A stretch of DNA of 64,000 nucleotides from Pycnopodia helianthoides. Its lineage: Eukaryota > Echinodermata > Asteroidea > Forcipulatida > Asteriidae. The stretch is taken from contig CM063257.1 of NCBI GenBank assembly GCA_032158295.1, positions 868,001 to 932,000 of the forward strand, written 5' to 3'. Shown one piece after another: positions 53,890-63,764 of the stretch. The notes below the pieces were generated by a model. The model was given only the letters and a program-made list of their open reading frames with translations. It was not told where the DNA came from and did not search any database. How positions within the stretch are numbered: the stretch's first letter is position 1; each line of letters starts with the position of its first letter. Both the position numbers and the translations under genes were made by a program.

Positions 53890-55850
53890 CTTATTTTTAG
53901 CCGTGTTAGATTGAAGCACTTTGATTATTACAAATATGAAATTGCAAATAAGAACTTTATATTCCTCTTTTTTGATTTCCATTTCCCAGCTTTAGTTTTG
54001 TTCCATACTTCCCCCTTCTGTTTTCTTCCTGTAACCAACCCATCTCCAAATATCTTCTCTAGTTTTAATGAAGTTTTTCATATTTTAAAATTTGTTATTT
54101 ATGAACTTTCAAAATCTCAAACTAACTCTCAGCTTTTTTATAAAAGTCAATTACTGTAGAAAAAACCAACCACCTCTTGCCGAAATAATTTGCGGGCGGT
54201 TTGTGTGTGTGCAATTTCTGGTAATCTGTAGGAAAAATCTACTTGCGCCCAAGGTAACAAAAATATAAAAATTTCTCCTCCTCAAAGAAAAGAATGTGAG
54301 AAAAACTCATAACGGGGGTCTGATTATGAAACACACCCCCAGGTTGTGTCTGTGTTTCTGTACAGTCAAGAAGTTCCTTTGTAATTACCCAGGCTCTGCC
54401 CCCAAAAAATATAATTCCGTCTTTGCCTCTTAGAAAAACATGTCGTACATTACCTGCGCTTGAGAAATCTTTTTGTGGCCTTACAGTCAAGGCAATTTGT
54501 CAACACATTCCTGTGCTCCAAGCACTTTTTTTGTGTGACCGGAATGAGAACTTCACGTTCCTCTTTTTTTTTTAGCGGACCATTGATCTACCGATCTCAT
54601 TCCAGTCGAACGATTACAGCGGGGAAGCTTAATTAATATTACCCCAGTCAAAAGCTGGGGTATTTTTTCTTGGGATTAGCGGCTCCCGTTGTTAAGAAAT
54701 GTGGTGAATTGTTTACCTGCGACCCGCAGTTGTTTACTAAGATAATAATGGCAAAAAACTATGATTGCTGGGACCACGTTTTGGTAACCTGATGAAATCA
54801 AGCATAAGCTACATTCCTGTGGAGTGAGAGCTTTGTGTGGTAAAAGAGTGCAGTGCCTCTCTTTTGTTGGATTTTAACGGGGGGACCATGAACCAATAAA
54901 ACGTGGGGGGGAGGGGTTTTAAGGACGGAGACGATTTTTTGACTGTTTCTTTTAAGTTGTTGTAGTGAAGTGTGAATTATGATTTTAGTAACTATATTAC
55001 CAAATGAAAAATAGGGGTACCTTGTACGGGGCCTTAACGTCAAAGTTTTCCTTGAAAGTTCATTGTACAGACATCTGTACTTTTCCCATGCACTTTCAGG
55101 GGTTGACAAAGTGCAACACACTCTTCGCACCCAAGTTGCGATTAGGAAGTAAAGTGAATGAAATTTTTGGAGAAATATTGGCAACACGCGACTTTTGTTC
55201 TGAAAGTTCACGCCACTTTCATGTTATGAATTTGTGAATCTTTTATCAGTTAAGCATTTCTTTAGATGTTTACACTTTTAGAAATGGTATCATTATGGAT
55301 AAACAGCTTGGGAAGGCTTATAAATGTGTGAGAAAGTGCTGAGGCATAAGGTGACATTTTGGACTGAAAAGCACTTTTATTTGCGCTGAAAAATGTGAGC
55401 TGAATAGAGGTAATGTTTTGGACGTGCAAAAGTAACTACTGTGAGGACAACTTTTTTGACGACCAATCAGTGTAACTGTCACTGTCACATGATACTCACC
55501 TCATGCATATTCAGCAAGGCAGATTCTTTTCAGCCTTAGGTCATAGTTCACTTTGTTAACATTCTTTTATCTATTTGTACTTATTACAAATTTTAAACAA
55601 ACTTCCCTCCTGCCTTAGTCTCTTCTAAGGCACCAATTACAAGCCCATCCCAAGGTGCTGCTAGACTCCTCTCAAGCAGCCCTTAAAGCAAAACCCAGAC
55701 AGGGAGGTTGATGTCTGGGGTCAAGACACCCACAGACTCCTGGACCAGATGGCCAGGTGTTAGGTCTCAGACTATACCCCAGCAAACAGGTGTGAAGGCA
55801 TTGAGGAATGAGTCATGACATCTGATCTTAATTCTTGACCAAAAATTCCA
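53890..55850. other. Unassigned non-coding DNA
   Basis: The 127-codon (+, 53776-54159) and 137-codon (minus, 54798-55211) frames have no recognisable domains, and the first starts inside a SINE. No gene is supported. Confidence 0.4.
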
Positions 55851-55857
55851 AACTCCG

Positions 55858-55884
55858 AGTAGTTCTTTCTTTGCAGGTAAAAAA
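55858..55884 (+). other. Weak recursive-splice-like site
   Basis: TAGTTCTTTCTTTGCAG|GTAAAAAAG, junction at 55876/55877. The acceptor half is good, but the donor half departs from GTRAGT. Confidence 0.15.
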
Positions 55885-55889
55885 GTCTT

Positions 55890-56835
55890 CATCGATAGTT
55901 TGAATTATTCAGAAAGTTGAACTCGTTCAGATATTGGTAGAATTTCCATAAATCTGTCCTCCTTTCCTCCAAGGAAGAGAGCACTTTGCATTCCTTTTTG
56001 TCTTTTCTGAAAATTATTCCTTTGAAGTCTGCTCGCAGACCTTCTCCATTGAAAACCGTCTCCCCAAGAATCTTTGTTAAAATTCTTTCTGTTCTTAAAA
56101 CCTCCGCAATTTTATAATTTTGTCCCCAACAGACATGCTTCCAATTATGTTTAAGCACGATACTCTCACTTTATACAATTTCCTGGAAAAACACAAAACG
56201 TCTTTCAAAAAGCCAAATTTTCTCTTCCGTTTCTTCCCTACAATGCCCATAGAAGGAACTTTCGCTAACTGAATTTTATTTTCATTTTAAAAAAAATTCC
56301 CCCGAAGAAGGATATATGTAATAATTCTGTTGTATAAAATTTTAACCGGATCATAGCATTGTTTTCATGTTCTTCGTAGTACCATAGTACATTCACCTAA
56401 GTAATTTACTGACAGCGTTTTGTTGTCAAAAATTGAAAAGAGCAAAACTTAATACTGGTATTATGAAATTAGAAGTAAGTGCTCCCCAATTAGATTTTCC
56501 ATATAAATTTTTTAAATTGAATTTTTGTTATGACGTGCATGCGGGGTTGAAGGAAAATGCTGTGTAATGATTGTGGGTTTTTCAATTTGTACCGTCACAA
56601 GTGAATTGGACGGTAAAATATGAAATTAAAAAAATATATCAGAAAACAACAATTTTGAATTTAAAAAGCGGTGGGAAGAAAAGAAATCACTGAGCAGACC
56701 CCTGGTCTGTGTTTTTTTCCAATTTTATCAAATTCCAGAATAAATTTTTTTCTTTTCAAAAATCATTCTTTCAGATCAAATTTCTGTTGGATGAAGGAAG
56801 GTAGCCACAAATCTTCATTGTCCATTTTTCTGTAA
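55890..56835. other. Unassigned non-coding DNA
   Basis: The 89-codon minus frame at 55889-56158 is lysine- and glutamate-rich but not recognisable. No gene is supported. Confidence 0.35.
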
Positions 56836-56837
56836 TG

Positions 56838-57225
56838 CTACACCCCAAAAGTTTAGAGGGCATCCTACTCTAAACCAAGTGGAGACCCAGACCCTGTACC
56901 CATTTTTCTTTAATGTTACACCCAGGAGGTTCAGGGGCTTCCTACTGACACACCTATGCCCTTTATTTCTGTAAGGTTACACCCAGGAGGTTCAGGGGCT
57001 TTTTCCTCTAGACCAAGTGGAGACCCAGACCCTCTGCCCATTTTTCTTAAATGTTACACCCAGGAGGTTCAGGGGCTTCCTAGCGACACACCTATGCCCT
57101 TTATTTCTGTAAGGTTACACCCAGGAGGTTCAGGGGGCTTTTTCCTCTAGACCAAGTGGAGACCCAGACCCTCTGCCCATTTTTCTTAAATGTTACACCC
57201 AGGAGGTGCAGGGAGTCCCCTACCG
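56838..57225 (+). repeat. Higher-order tandem repeat, 61-bp and 77-bp subunits alternating
   Basis: TTACACCCAGGAGGTTCAGG starts at 56916, 56977, 57054, 57115 and 57193, with steps of 61, 77, 61 and 78. The short subunit continues CTTCCTASYGACACACC, the long one TTTTTCCTCTAGACCAAGTG. An older long subunit begins at 56838. The 138-bp dimer is the true repeat unit. Because 138 is divisible by three, a frame with a 46-residue period appears, probably by chance. Confidence 0.93.
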
Positions 57226-57229
57226 AAAC

Positions 57230-58024
57230 ACAGACATGTATTCTTGCAAACCATTATTTTTTTTTGGAACCTATTGCAACAGTCACCAAATGGCACCCAC
57301 GGTTTCCCCCATAGATACTTACTAGCTGTAAACCTGGCCACACCTGTCAGTTCCTTTTACGACCAAGGACTTGTGAACTTCACAAACGGACGCCGGTCAT
57401 CCCGGCTATGTCTATAAACCAACATCCCAATCATAAAGTTAATCGCATTTATTAGAGATCTAATCTTACACGCTCGTTCAAGACATACCCCAAGACCGAA
57501 CGGTCAGAGACGCTAAATTTCCCCTCCCATCAAGTTCACAACAGGCTATTTTGTCGGCTAGACTCACCGACACGTAGCTCACCATTTGTGTTTTGTGTCA
57601 CTGTTACTCGTCAAACTGTTAGAGAAAATTTACGAGAAAATTTAATTTGTTCGGACGCAGCGGTGGTCGGTTTAACATTTTTTGTCCATTCTGTGGTGGG
57701 ATGTTTACTCTAAGGAAGTTGTATTTTTATTGGTTGTAATTTGAATAATTTAAAACGACAGAGATATTGCCTTTAAAGCATGATTGTTTGCTTTTAAGTG
57801 ACTCTAACAACCGACTTCAAAAGTCCGAGGGGGCCTTGTCACCCATGGGAGTTTGTTCAGCAACTTAGAGGCGTCCAATTCCACTGCATCCAAAAATAAA
57901 CCTGACAGTTTCACAACTCACATTTTTCAAACAGTATCTATTAGAAAACTTTTTGAAAATTCGAAGGAAGTAACAAGTTTTTTTTCGTTTGAAGAAATGT
58001 GCAAATCTGAAAATCTGAAAAATG
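57230..58024. other. Unassigned non-coding DNA
   Basis: The 91-codon frame at 57853-58128 runs into the S3 SINE and is not taken as a gene. Confidence 0.4.
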
Positions 58025-58260
58025 ACTTAGTGAAAATAAAACAGATGTTAATTTTTTGCGTCGGGGATAAAGAATTATGTATATGCGTATTAAGCACTGT
58101 AAATTCAGTATTTTTCCAAGCTCTGTGAAAAAAATCCACAGGCAAATCACTCGGGTGGGATTCGAATCCACGACCTTTGCATTGCTAGAGCAGATGTCTT
58201 ACCACTAGACCACGGAGCTAGCCCGATGGCTAGAGGTAGTTCGAATCCAACTGCAACGAT
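58025..58260 (-). mobile_element. S3 SINE with tRNA-like head
   Basis: On the minus strand GCTCCGTGGTCTAGTGGTAA (A-box) and GTGGATTCGAATCCCAC (B-box) lie the right distance apart, at 58216 down to 58154. The body continues TTTTTTTCACAGAGCTTGG, TTTACAGTGCTTAATACGC and a tail ATTCTTTATCCCCGACGC. A tail-like piece also sits upstream at 58262-58302, suggesting a second, older copy head to tail. The anticodon stem is poor, so it is not a working tRNA gene. Confidence 0.8.
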
Positions 58261-58689
58261 TTAATAGATGTAAATTTGTTTTGCATCGGGGGGGATAAAG
58301 AATTTATTTTGGTTTTACTCTTACGCTGATTGTGTAAAAATAAAACACTCCTAAAAATCTGAATATGCAAAATTCTTGAATCACACTGAACCCCTTTAAA
58401 GCAGTCTGCGTGTTATCGTTTTCTAAACAGAAAGGAGCGGGCGGCTAAACACACCAATCTAAAGGGAAATTGTTGACAGTGTGTGCGTATCGCCGTTAAT
58501 TAGCCACGGTCAATTTGTCCACTCTGCAAGAGATGGCACTTGACTTGGCTGATGTTATTTGCCTTATTAGTTATGCATTATCTTCGTTAGAGAGGCTCTC
58601 TGAGTGGCCACTCCTAGTCCTACCCATCCTCATCTAAAATATGGAGTGAGTGGAGTTTCTCGACTGATTTCATCAGTATCCTATGCGTG

Positions 58690-58965
58690 TAAATGTCTCG
58701 TTTAGGGTTTGTCTAGCATTTTTTTCATGCAGAAATCCGAGCTCTGGCTCTGCTTACGGTAAACAAAGAAATCGGCGCTTACGGAAGTGGGGATTTCCGC
58801 GCTTACATCGAGCGTATTTACAGGTTAGCAGGGAATTTGTGCGCGTGCATACTCCAAGTTACTAGGCATTGTTTACTTACACAGCTAGCGCAGAAATACC
58901 GCGTTTGCCCTGTAAACGCAGAATTCGGCGGTAAGCAGAACCATAAAATTGGGTCCAGGAGCTTT
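58690..58965 (+). mobile_element. Decayed M3b-type element(s)
   Basis: GCTCTGCTTACGGTAAAC, AATCGGCGCTTACGGAAG, GTAAACGCAGAATTCGGCGG and GTAAGCAGAACCATAAAATT GGGTCC are M3b words in a longer, rearranged order. It may be two overlapping copies. Confidence 0.5.
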
Positions 58966-58985
58966 CAAATGTGGCATGTTGTGGC

Positions 58986-59136
58986 CAGGGCCCAATTTAG
59001 CAGAAATGAGCAGGATACCAGTCACAAATTGTGCTTGTGACATGGTAGTTTGGCTGGTAACCTTATTCTGGTAAGCATAATTTTGTTGTGCTTAGATACC
59101 TTTTGTGCTTAAGCAGCTCTATGAAAGTGGACCCAG
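58986..59136 (+). mobile_element. M3 MITE with shortened left end
   Basis: CAGGGCCCAATTTAGCAGAA shows that the left arm lost about 40 bases. GCAGGATACCAGTCACAAAT, TTTGGCTGGTAACCTTATTC and TTAAGCAGCTCTATGAAAGT are intact. Confidence 0.8.
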
Positions 59137-59138
59137 GT

Positions 59139-59197
59139 GGTCTAGCTGTCTGGACTGAAGTATCTGGTCCTGCTCAGCAGATTGTGGATTCCAGTCA
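59139..59197 (+). repeat. tRNA-like SINE remnant
   Basis: GTGGTCTAGCTGTCTGGAC resembles an A-box region, and TTGTGGATTCCAGTC a decayed B-box 40 bases later. It is short and diverged. Confidence 0.35.
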
Positions 59198-59322
59198 GGG
59201 CCAGTTTCATAGATCTGCTTACTGCGGAATTCTGCGCTTACAACTCATAGAATCACACACTTAGCAGGGCACCATAAGCGCAGAACTCTATGGTAAGCAG
59301 AGGCATGACATTATGCCCCGGT
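59195..59322. mobile_element. M3b MITE
   Basis: CAGGGCCAGTTTCATAGATC, GCGCTTACAACTCATAGAAT, ATAAGCGCAGAACTCTATGG and a decayed right end (AGGCATGACATTATGCCC) match 31347-31471. Confidence 0.7.
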
Positions 59323-59324
59323 CT

Positions 59325-59910
59325 TGACACTTGTTATTCTGAAGCAAGACAATTAAACCATTATTGCATTGACCTTCGAAAGGGGAAAAAAGAACCCAGT
59401 TGCACTTATTATCATTGACAACCATTTTTGCTTTTTTACACTTTGGTGTACGCTTTTTTTCTCATGAGGTTTTGTAGTAATTGGTTAATTTATTATCAAT
59501 CCCAAGCCGCAGGTGCATAATTATGTTTTTCAGTTCACTTAAAATTTATTCTCTGTTCAATCAGTTAAGTGATAAAATGTCTAAAAGTGGGAAGAAAGAT
59601 TGAGCAATTAGGGAGGAGGGTGCAATTTTCAAGGTGATTATAGTTTCTTCATGTTTCACTTTTATTTCTGAGATATTTTCCTGTGAGAGTGCTGTAATGA
59701 TTTCCTGTTTTGGGCAGACTTTGTCAGTGTAGCGATCAGGATATGTAGATCTATCTTCTTCTTCTTTTTTTGAGCTGTCATTTTCCTTGTTTGTCAGTCC
59801 CTCAGTCAGACATAGTTGTTTTATTATATATTTTTTTCAATGAAGTGTTTGAAACATCGTCGAGACCGCAACGGCTCTTCTCAGAGCCAACATTTCTCTC
59901 AAAAGAGTTT
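59325..59910. other. Unassigned non-coding DNA
   Basis: No gene or clear repeat. GAAACATCGTCGAGACC at 59850 resembles the GACGTTTCGA type of repeat word. Confidence 0.4.
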
Positions 59911-59914
59911 GACA

Positions 59915-60164
59915 CCTGGGCCCAATTTCATAGAGCTGCTAAGCACGAAAATATGCTTAGCATGAAATTTCTTCCTTGATAAAAACAGTATAACCAACCA
60001 AATTTCCATTTGTTGCATATTGCTTGTTAATGGTATTCAGCTGTTGTTTGCTTATCCTGAAAATCACGTGGAAATTTGGCTGGCAATCCTGTTTTTATCG
60101 AGGCAAAAACTTCATGCTAAGCAATTTTTTTGTGGTAAGCAGCTCTATGAAATTGGGCCCTGGG
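59915..60164. mobile_element. M3-type MITE with long terminal inverted repeats
   Basis: CCTGGGCCCAATTTCATAG on the left is inverted as CTATGAAATTGGGCCCTGG on the right. Pairing continues inward (GCTTAGCATGAAATTTCTTC / AAAAACTTCATGCTAAGCAA, and AAATTTCCATTTG / ACGTGGAAATTTGGC). The core differs from the M3 copy at 38098. Confidence 0.85.
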
Positions 60165-60169
60165 TTGTA

Positions 60170-62340
60170 GCCGCAAGTTTACCAGTGTTGCTATCATCTG
60201 CAACATTAACCGCAGATTTTCTGGCATTAAAAATTCAGATACTTCAAAATCTTCTTCAGTATCTGTACATTGTTGCTGTCTCAGGAGACGCAATTTCCTG
60301 ATTCCTCAATTCCCTTTTCTTAAACACTCTCCCTTTATTCTTCCTAAATCCGCCCATTCTGAGCCCAAATCCTGGGTTTACTGCCCTCCTTTTAACAGGG
60401 GGAAAAAAGGGATAGATCAAAGGTCTGAACCCCTTTTGTCTGATTAACATTCCTGGCATGACAATGGGATGAGAGGGGACAATAGAGGAAAGCCCTAATC
60501 CCTGGCCATTTATTGCATTAATCCAGCCAGGGGACAATTGGTGTTGGGGGCTTCCATGGACAGTGTTTTGGGTTCAGGGGGCAACAAGAACTGGCATTTT
60601 TGTCTTGCCTTGTCTTTAGGTCTACAGCTGTAAACACTTGAGGATGATGATGAGCAGCTGTCTGTGTTAGGTTTGCTTGGCTTACTGGGAGGGATTAGGG
60701 TGGGGTTTGGAGTTGGGGGTAGGGGAGGGGATGGGGGTGGGGGCAGCGTACCTCTGGGCATTCAAAACTAGCAGGTGTCTTCTTGAAGGGGACCTCTCAC
60801 CTTTGTTTAGGGTCTTGGCTTGTGGGTAATTACTAGGAGGGATTGGGTGGGGGGTTGGGGCTTGGGGTGGGGATGGGGGACTTCAGGGCGTTCAGATCTA
60901 CAAGGTGTCTTCTTACGAGGGGATTTCAATCTTGTCTGTTTAGTTTCTTGGCTTATTGTGAGTGAATCTTGGGAGACATTGGGTTGAGACTAACGACTAC
61001 CAGGTCTTGTTCTTAATTTAGTTTCTATTGATGTTTGTTTGTTATTGGGGTCATCATTGAGCAGGAAACAGGATGGGGTTGAGGGCTTCAGGATAACGCC
61101 CACTAGCTTTCTAGTTTTCTTCTCATATTGATGGTAATTTTGAAGGGGGTTGGATAGAGTCTGATTTAGTATGGTTTGGTCACTTCTCCTGGCGTGCAAA
61201 CAATTATACACACTTTCAGGCTGTTTTTGAAACCATGGCTCCAGCTTGGCCTCTGTCGTGGGCTTCAATAGTCTGGTTCCTTTTTAAATTATGATAACTT
61301 ATCTTATTATTGTCAATGGGTAGATAGGGAGTCAAACAAAAGATGGTTGCTACAGACTGCAGTTTGAAAGTGAAAGCTGTTCCTTTGAGAACTTCAAGCT
61401 GAACGTTTCTAGCATAGAAGATTTGATTTATGAATGCATGAAGCAATTTTGGGGGTTCATATCATGAAATGAAACCCAGATGTCCGTGACAGTGGCTATC
61501 AATCTCTGAAATAGTACAGGAACCGGGATTTTTTGCCCCAAAGGCTTGCCATGAGCGAAATAGCAAATTGTACGTCTCTCTGGTACAGCCAGTGGAAACC
61601 TCTAGTGTATTCCAGTAGTCGGTGTGCAACATTAACATCCGATTCCACCCCAGAAGGTGGGGGGAAGGAACTGCCACGAGGGGAGGACCAATTGGTCTCC
61701 TCCTCCAGCCGTGTTTGTCAGGTTTGGGAAAACAAACCCCCCAGGGTCCCACAAGGGAGGGGGCCCCACAGTTTGACCTCGCAAATATTAGTCTGGGGTT
61801 TGTGCGCAGAAGCCAGAGGGGAAAGAAACGTGATGCTGAAGATTTTCGGATTTTTTTTTTGTTCCAATGTAAGCGCCACGGACATGTGGGAAAAATATGT
61901 TTTGTTGTGGTATTGGAGGCTGTTAGCTATCCTACACAAATACCCCAAGACATTGGCATGTTGGTGAAATGGTAGTAGAAGGAGAAGTTAAAACATCGAC
62001 ACCTGGGAATTTCAAGCTCTTGTTTTAAAGGCACAAAAATGAAGGTCGGCAGCCAAAACCCAAGTCGTGACTATTTTGTCGAGAAAATTGTTCCCCCAAA
62101 AAGCAGTGTTGCGCAAAGGTGTTATGCGTATTCAAATGATTTATTAATGAGTTTTTTACTACAAGGATTCTTCCTCACTCAAAATCAAAAATGAATCTCA
62201 ACACTCAAATTGTAGGATTGTGAAAATGGCGGTATGCCTGATCCCTTGTAAAGCAAAATCAGTTTACTAGTGCAGTCCTCAGTCTAACACCATTCAGTAA
62301 CTCCGTAAGATTTTACAAATCATTGGTCACTTGTAAAAGT
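60170..62340. other. Unassigned non-coding DNA
   Basis: GGGATTRGGGTGGGG-type phrases recur near 60690-60740 and 60838-60890 (spacing about 150), with TGTCTTCTTRMRAGGGGA following each, so a two-unit tandem repeat of about 145 bp covers 60650-60960. The overlapping frames at 61462-61975 are not recognisable genes. Confidence 0.45.
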
Positions 62341-62344
62341 TTTT

Positions 62345-62436
62345 TCACCAAACTAACCTTTGATATTCTTTCTTGTTTTTTTCCCCATGTGTTTCTTCAC
62401 CTTCTTCACTGATGTTTTCCTCGCTTAGGTAAGTGA
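62345..62436 (+). other. Candidate recursive-splicing ratchet point 4
   Basis: A pyrimidine-rich run of about 60 bases (TTCTTTCTTGTTTTTTTCCC, then TTTCTTCACCTTCTTCAC), a branch-point-like CACTGAT, then TCGCTTAG|GTAAGTGAAA, junction at 62428/62429. It is the best match in the window: long tract, no AG between branch point and junction, perfect GTAAGT. Confidence 0.6.
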
Positions 62437-62439
62437 AAA

Positions 62440-62960
62440 TAGGGCAACTTCTGATATTTCTTTCTGATGGTTAAAATTAAATAAGACAATCTTCATGGAA
62501 AAAATGTAATGTATAAAAATGTGTCCACAAGCTTACGTCATACATTGTACTTGTCCGTGTATGTCATATTTTACCAATTCGCAGCATTATACCCTCTGAA
62601 CTTTGTTTCATTGTCGTTGTTGTCATTGTCATCAATGGTCCAGAAGTCTAAATCAGGCCTGTGATTTATTAGGATTATTTCCTGATTTCAGGATTTTTCA
62701 TTGATCACCCTTGGCTTTCAGATTTTCTTGAAAGAGGTAAATTTGCCATCAAAAAGATGAAGGACCCAGCCCTTGTTATAACCAAGTTTTCAACTATCAA
62801 ATTGAAATGATAGAGAGTCTGTAAAATGTAACATTCGGTAAATTCAGGTTTCACTTTCACATCAAGAGGAAACTGTTTCAAATCATTTTCATGCAATCTC
62901 AACCCTGCTGAATATGAATATCCGCATTTCAAATAAAACTACAGTTTCATTCAAGAGGCG
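62440..62960. other. Unassigned non-coding DNA
   Basis: This would be the start of the next recursive intron segment if the ratchet site is real. No gene or repeat is recognised. Confidence 0.4.
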
Positions 62961-62965
62961 ATTGC

Positions 62966-63140
62966 TTCCCAGAATTAGGACAGAGATTTTTGTTCTCTTT
63001 CTGTAATTTGTTTCCCGGAAGTAGGACAGAGTTTTTGGTCTCCATCTGTAACTTGTTTCCCGGAAGTAGGACAGAGTTTTTGGTCTCCATCTGTAACTTG
63101 TTTCCCGGAAGTAGGACAGAGTTTTTGATTCTCCATCTGT
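62966..63140 (-). repeat. 45-bp minisatellite, about four units
   Basis: TTTCCCGGAAGTAGGACAG recurs at 63011, 63056 and 63101, with a diverged first unit at about 62966. The two central units are identical over 45 bp. The period equals 15 codons, so minus-strand frames repeat PTSGKQVTDGDQKLC-like words in register, but there is no other sign of a gene. Confidence 0.93.
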
Positions 63141-63442
63141 AATTGCAACAAAGTTGCCGATATAGATCCAGAAAGTGTATATCCTGATGAAACCAAATAT
63201 ATATTTTTTGAAAGACATTTGGTGCTTGTTATGAGCTGGACCTGCCATGAAGCGAAAGCCCTGTTTACCCAGCCGTCTAAGTGTTGGTTTAGACAGAGTC
63301 AATCCTTGAGCCTTGTTCTACTGACCCCTGCCCAGGACCTCTTACGGTTACCCTCCATAGCTCCCCTACTGTCTCTGACTACAAGCCCACAGCTATGAGA
63401 TGTCAATGTTTGCCTCCATGTACACCTGTTCTTCAAGGCCCT

Positions 63443-63760
63443 GATTGGTGGTTTGGTTTATATCACTGAGCTCTGATTGGTGGGTAGGTTTTATTAGCGA
63501 GCTCTGATTGGTGGGAAGGTTTGAGTAGTGAGCTGTGATTGGGTGGAAGGTTTGAGTAGTGAGCTATGATTGGTTGGAAGGTTTTATTAGCGAGCTCTGA
63601 TTGGTGGGAAGGTTTGAGTAGTGAACTCTGATGGGTGGGAATTTTTATTAGTGAACTCTGATTGGTGGGAAGGTTTTATTAGTAAGTCCTGATTGGTGGA
63701 AGGTTTTATTAGTGAACTTTGATTGGTGGAAGGTTTTATTAGTAAATCCTGATTTATTGA
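63443..63760 (+). repeat. 31-bp minisatellite with a CCAAT box in nearly every unit
   Basis: CTGATTGGTGGGAAGGTTT-like units recur at 63443, 63475, 63506, 63537, 63568, 63599, 63630, 63660, 63690, 63721 and 63751. ATTGG (inverted CCAAT) is intact in nine of eleven. Alternating fillers TTTATTAGYGAGCT and TGAGTAGTGARCT lie between. Confidence 0.95.
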
Positions 63761-63764
63761 GTTA

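Noticed and set aside
54798..55211. 137-codon minus-strand frame
   Set aside because: No domain, signal peptide, splice context or repeat homology. Length is expected by chance in 64 kb read in six frames.
55494..55501. Minus-strand AGGTGAGT (ACTCACCT on +)
   Set aside because: It has a perfect donor half, but the upstream minus-strand bases are purine-mixed with no pyrimidine tract, so it is not a ratchet candidate.
58148..58222. Possible functional tRNA gene on the minus strand
   Set aside because: A- and B-boxes are good, but the anticodon stem does not pair well and SINE body sequence follows, so it is called a SINE.
61533..61975. Longest open frame (144 codons) and an overlapping 117-codon frame with CKRHGHVGKIC, like a retroviral or LINE zinc knuckle
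   Set aside because: The frame lacks the first cysteine pair spacing of a CCHC knuckle, overlaps an open minus-strand frame, contains a T-run and shows no neighbouring gag or RT motif. A decayed retroelement remains possible but is not supported.
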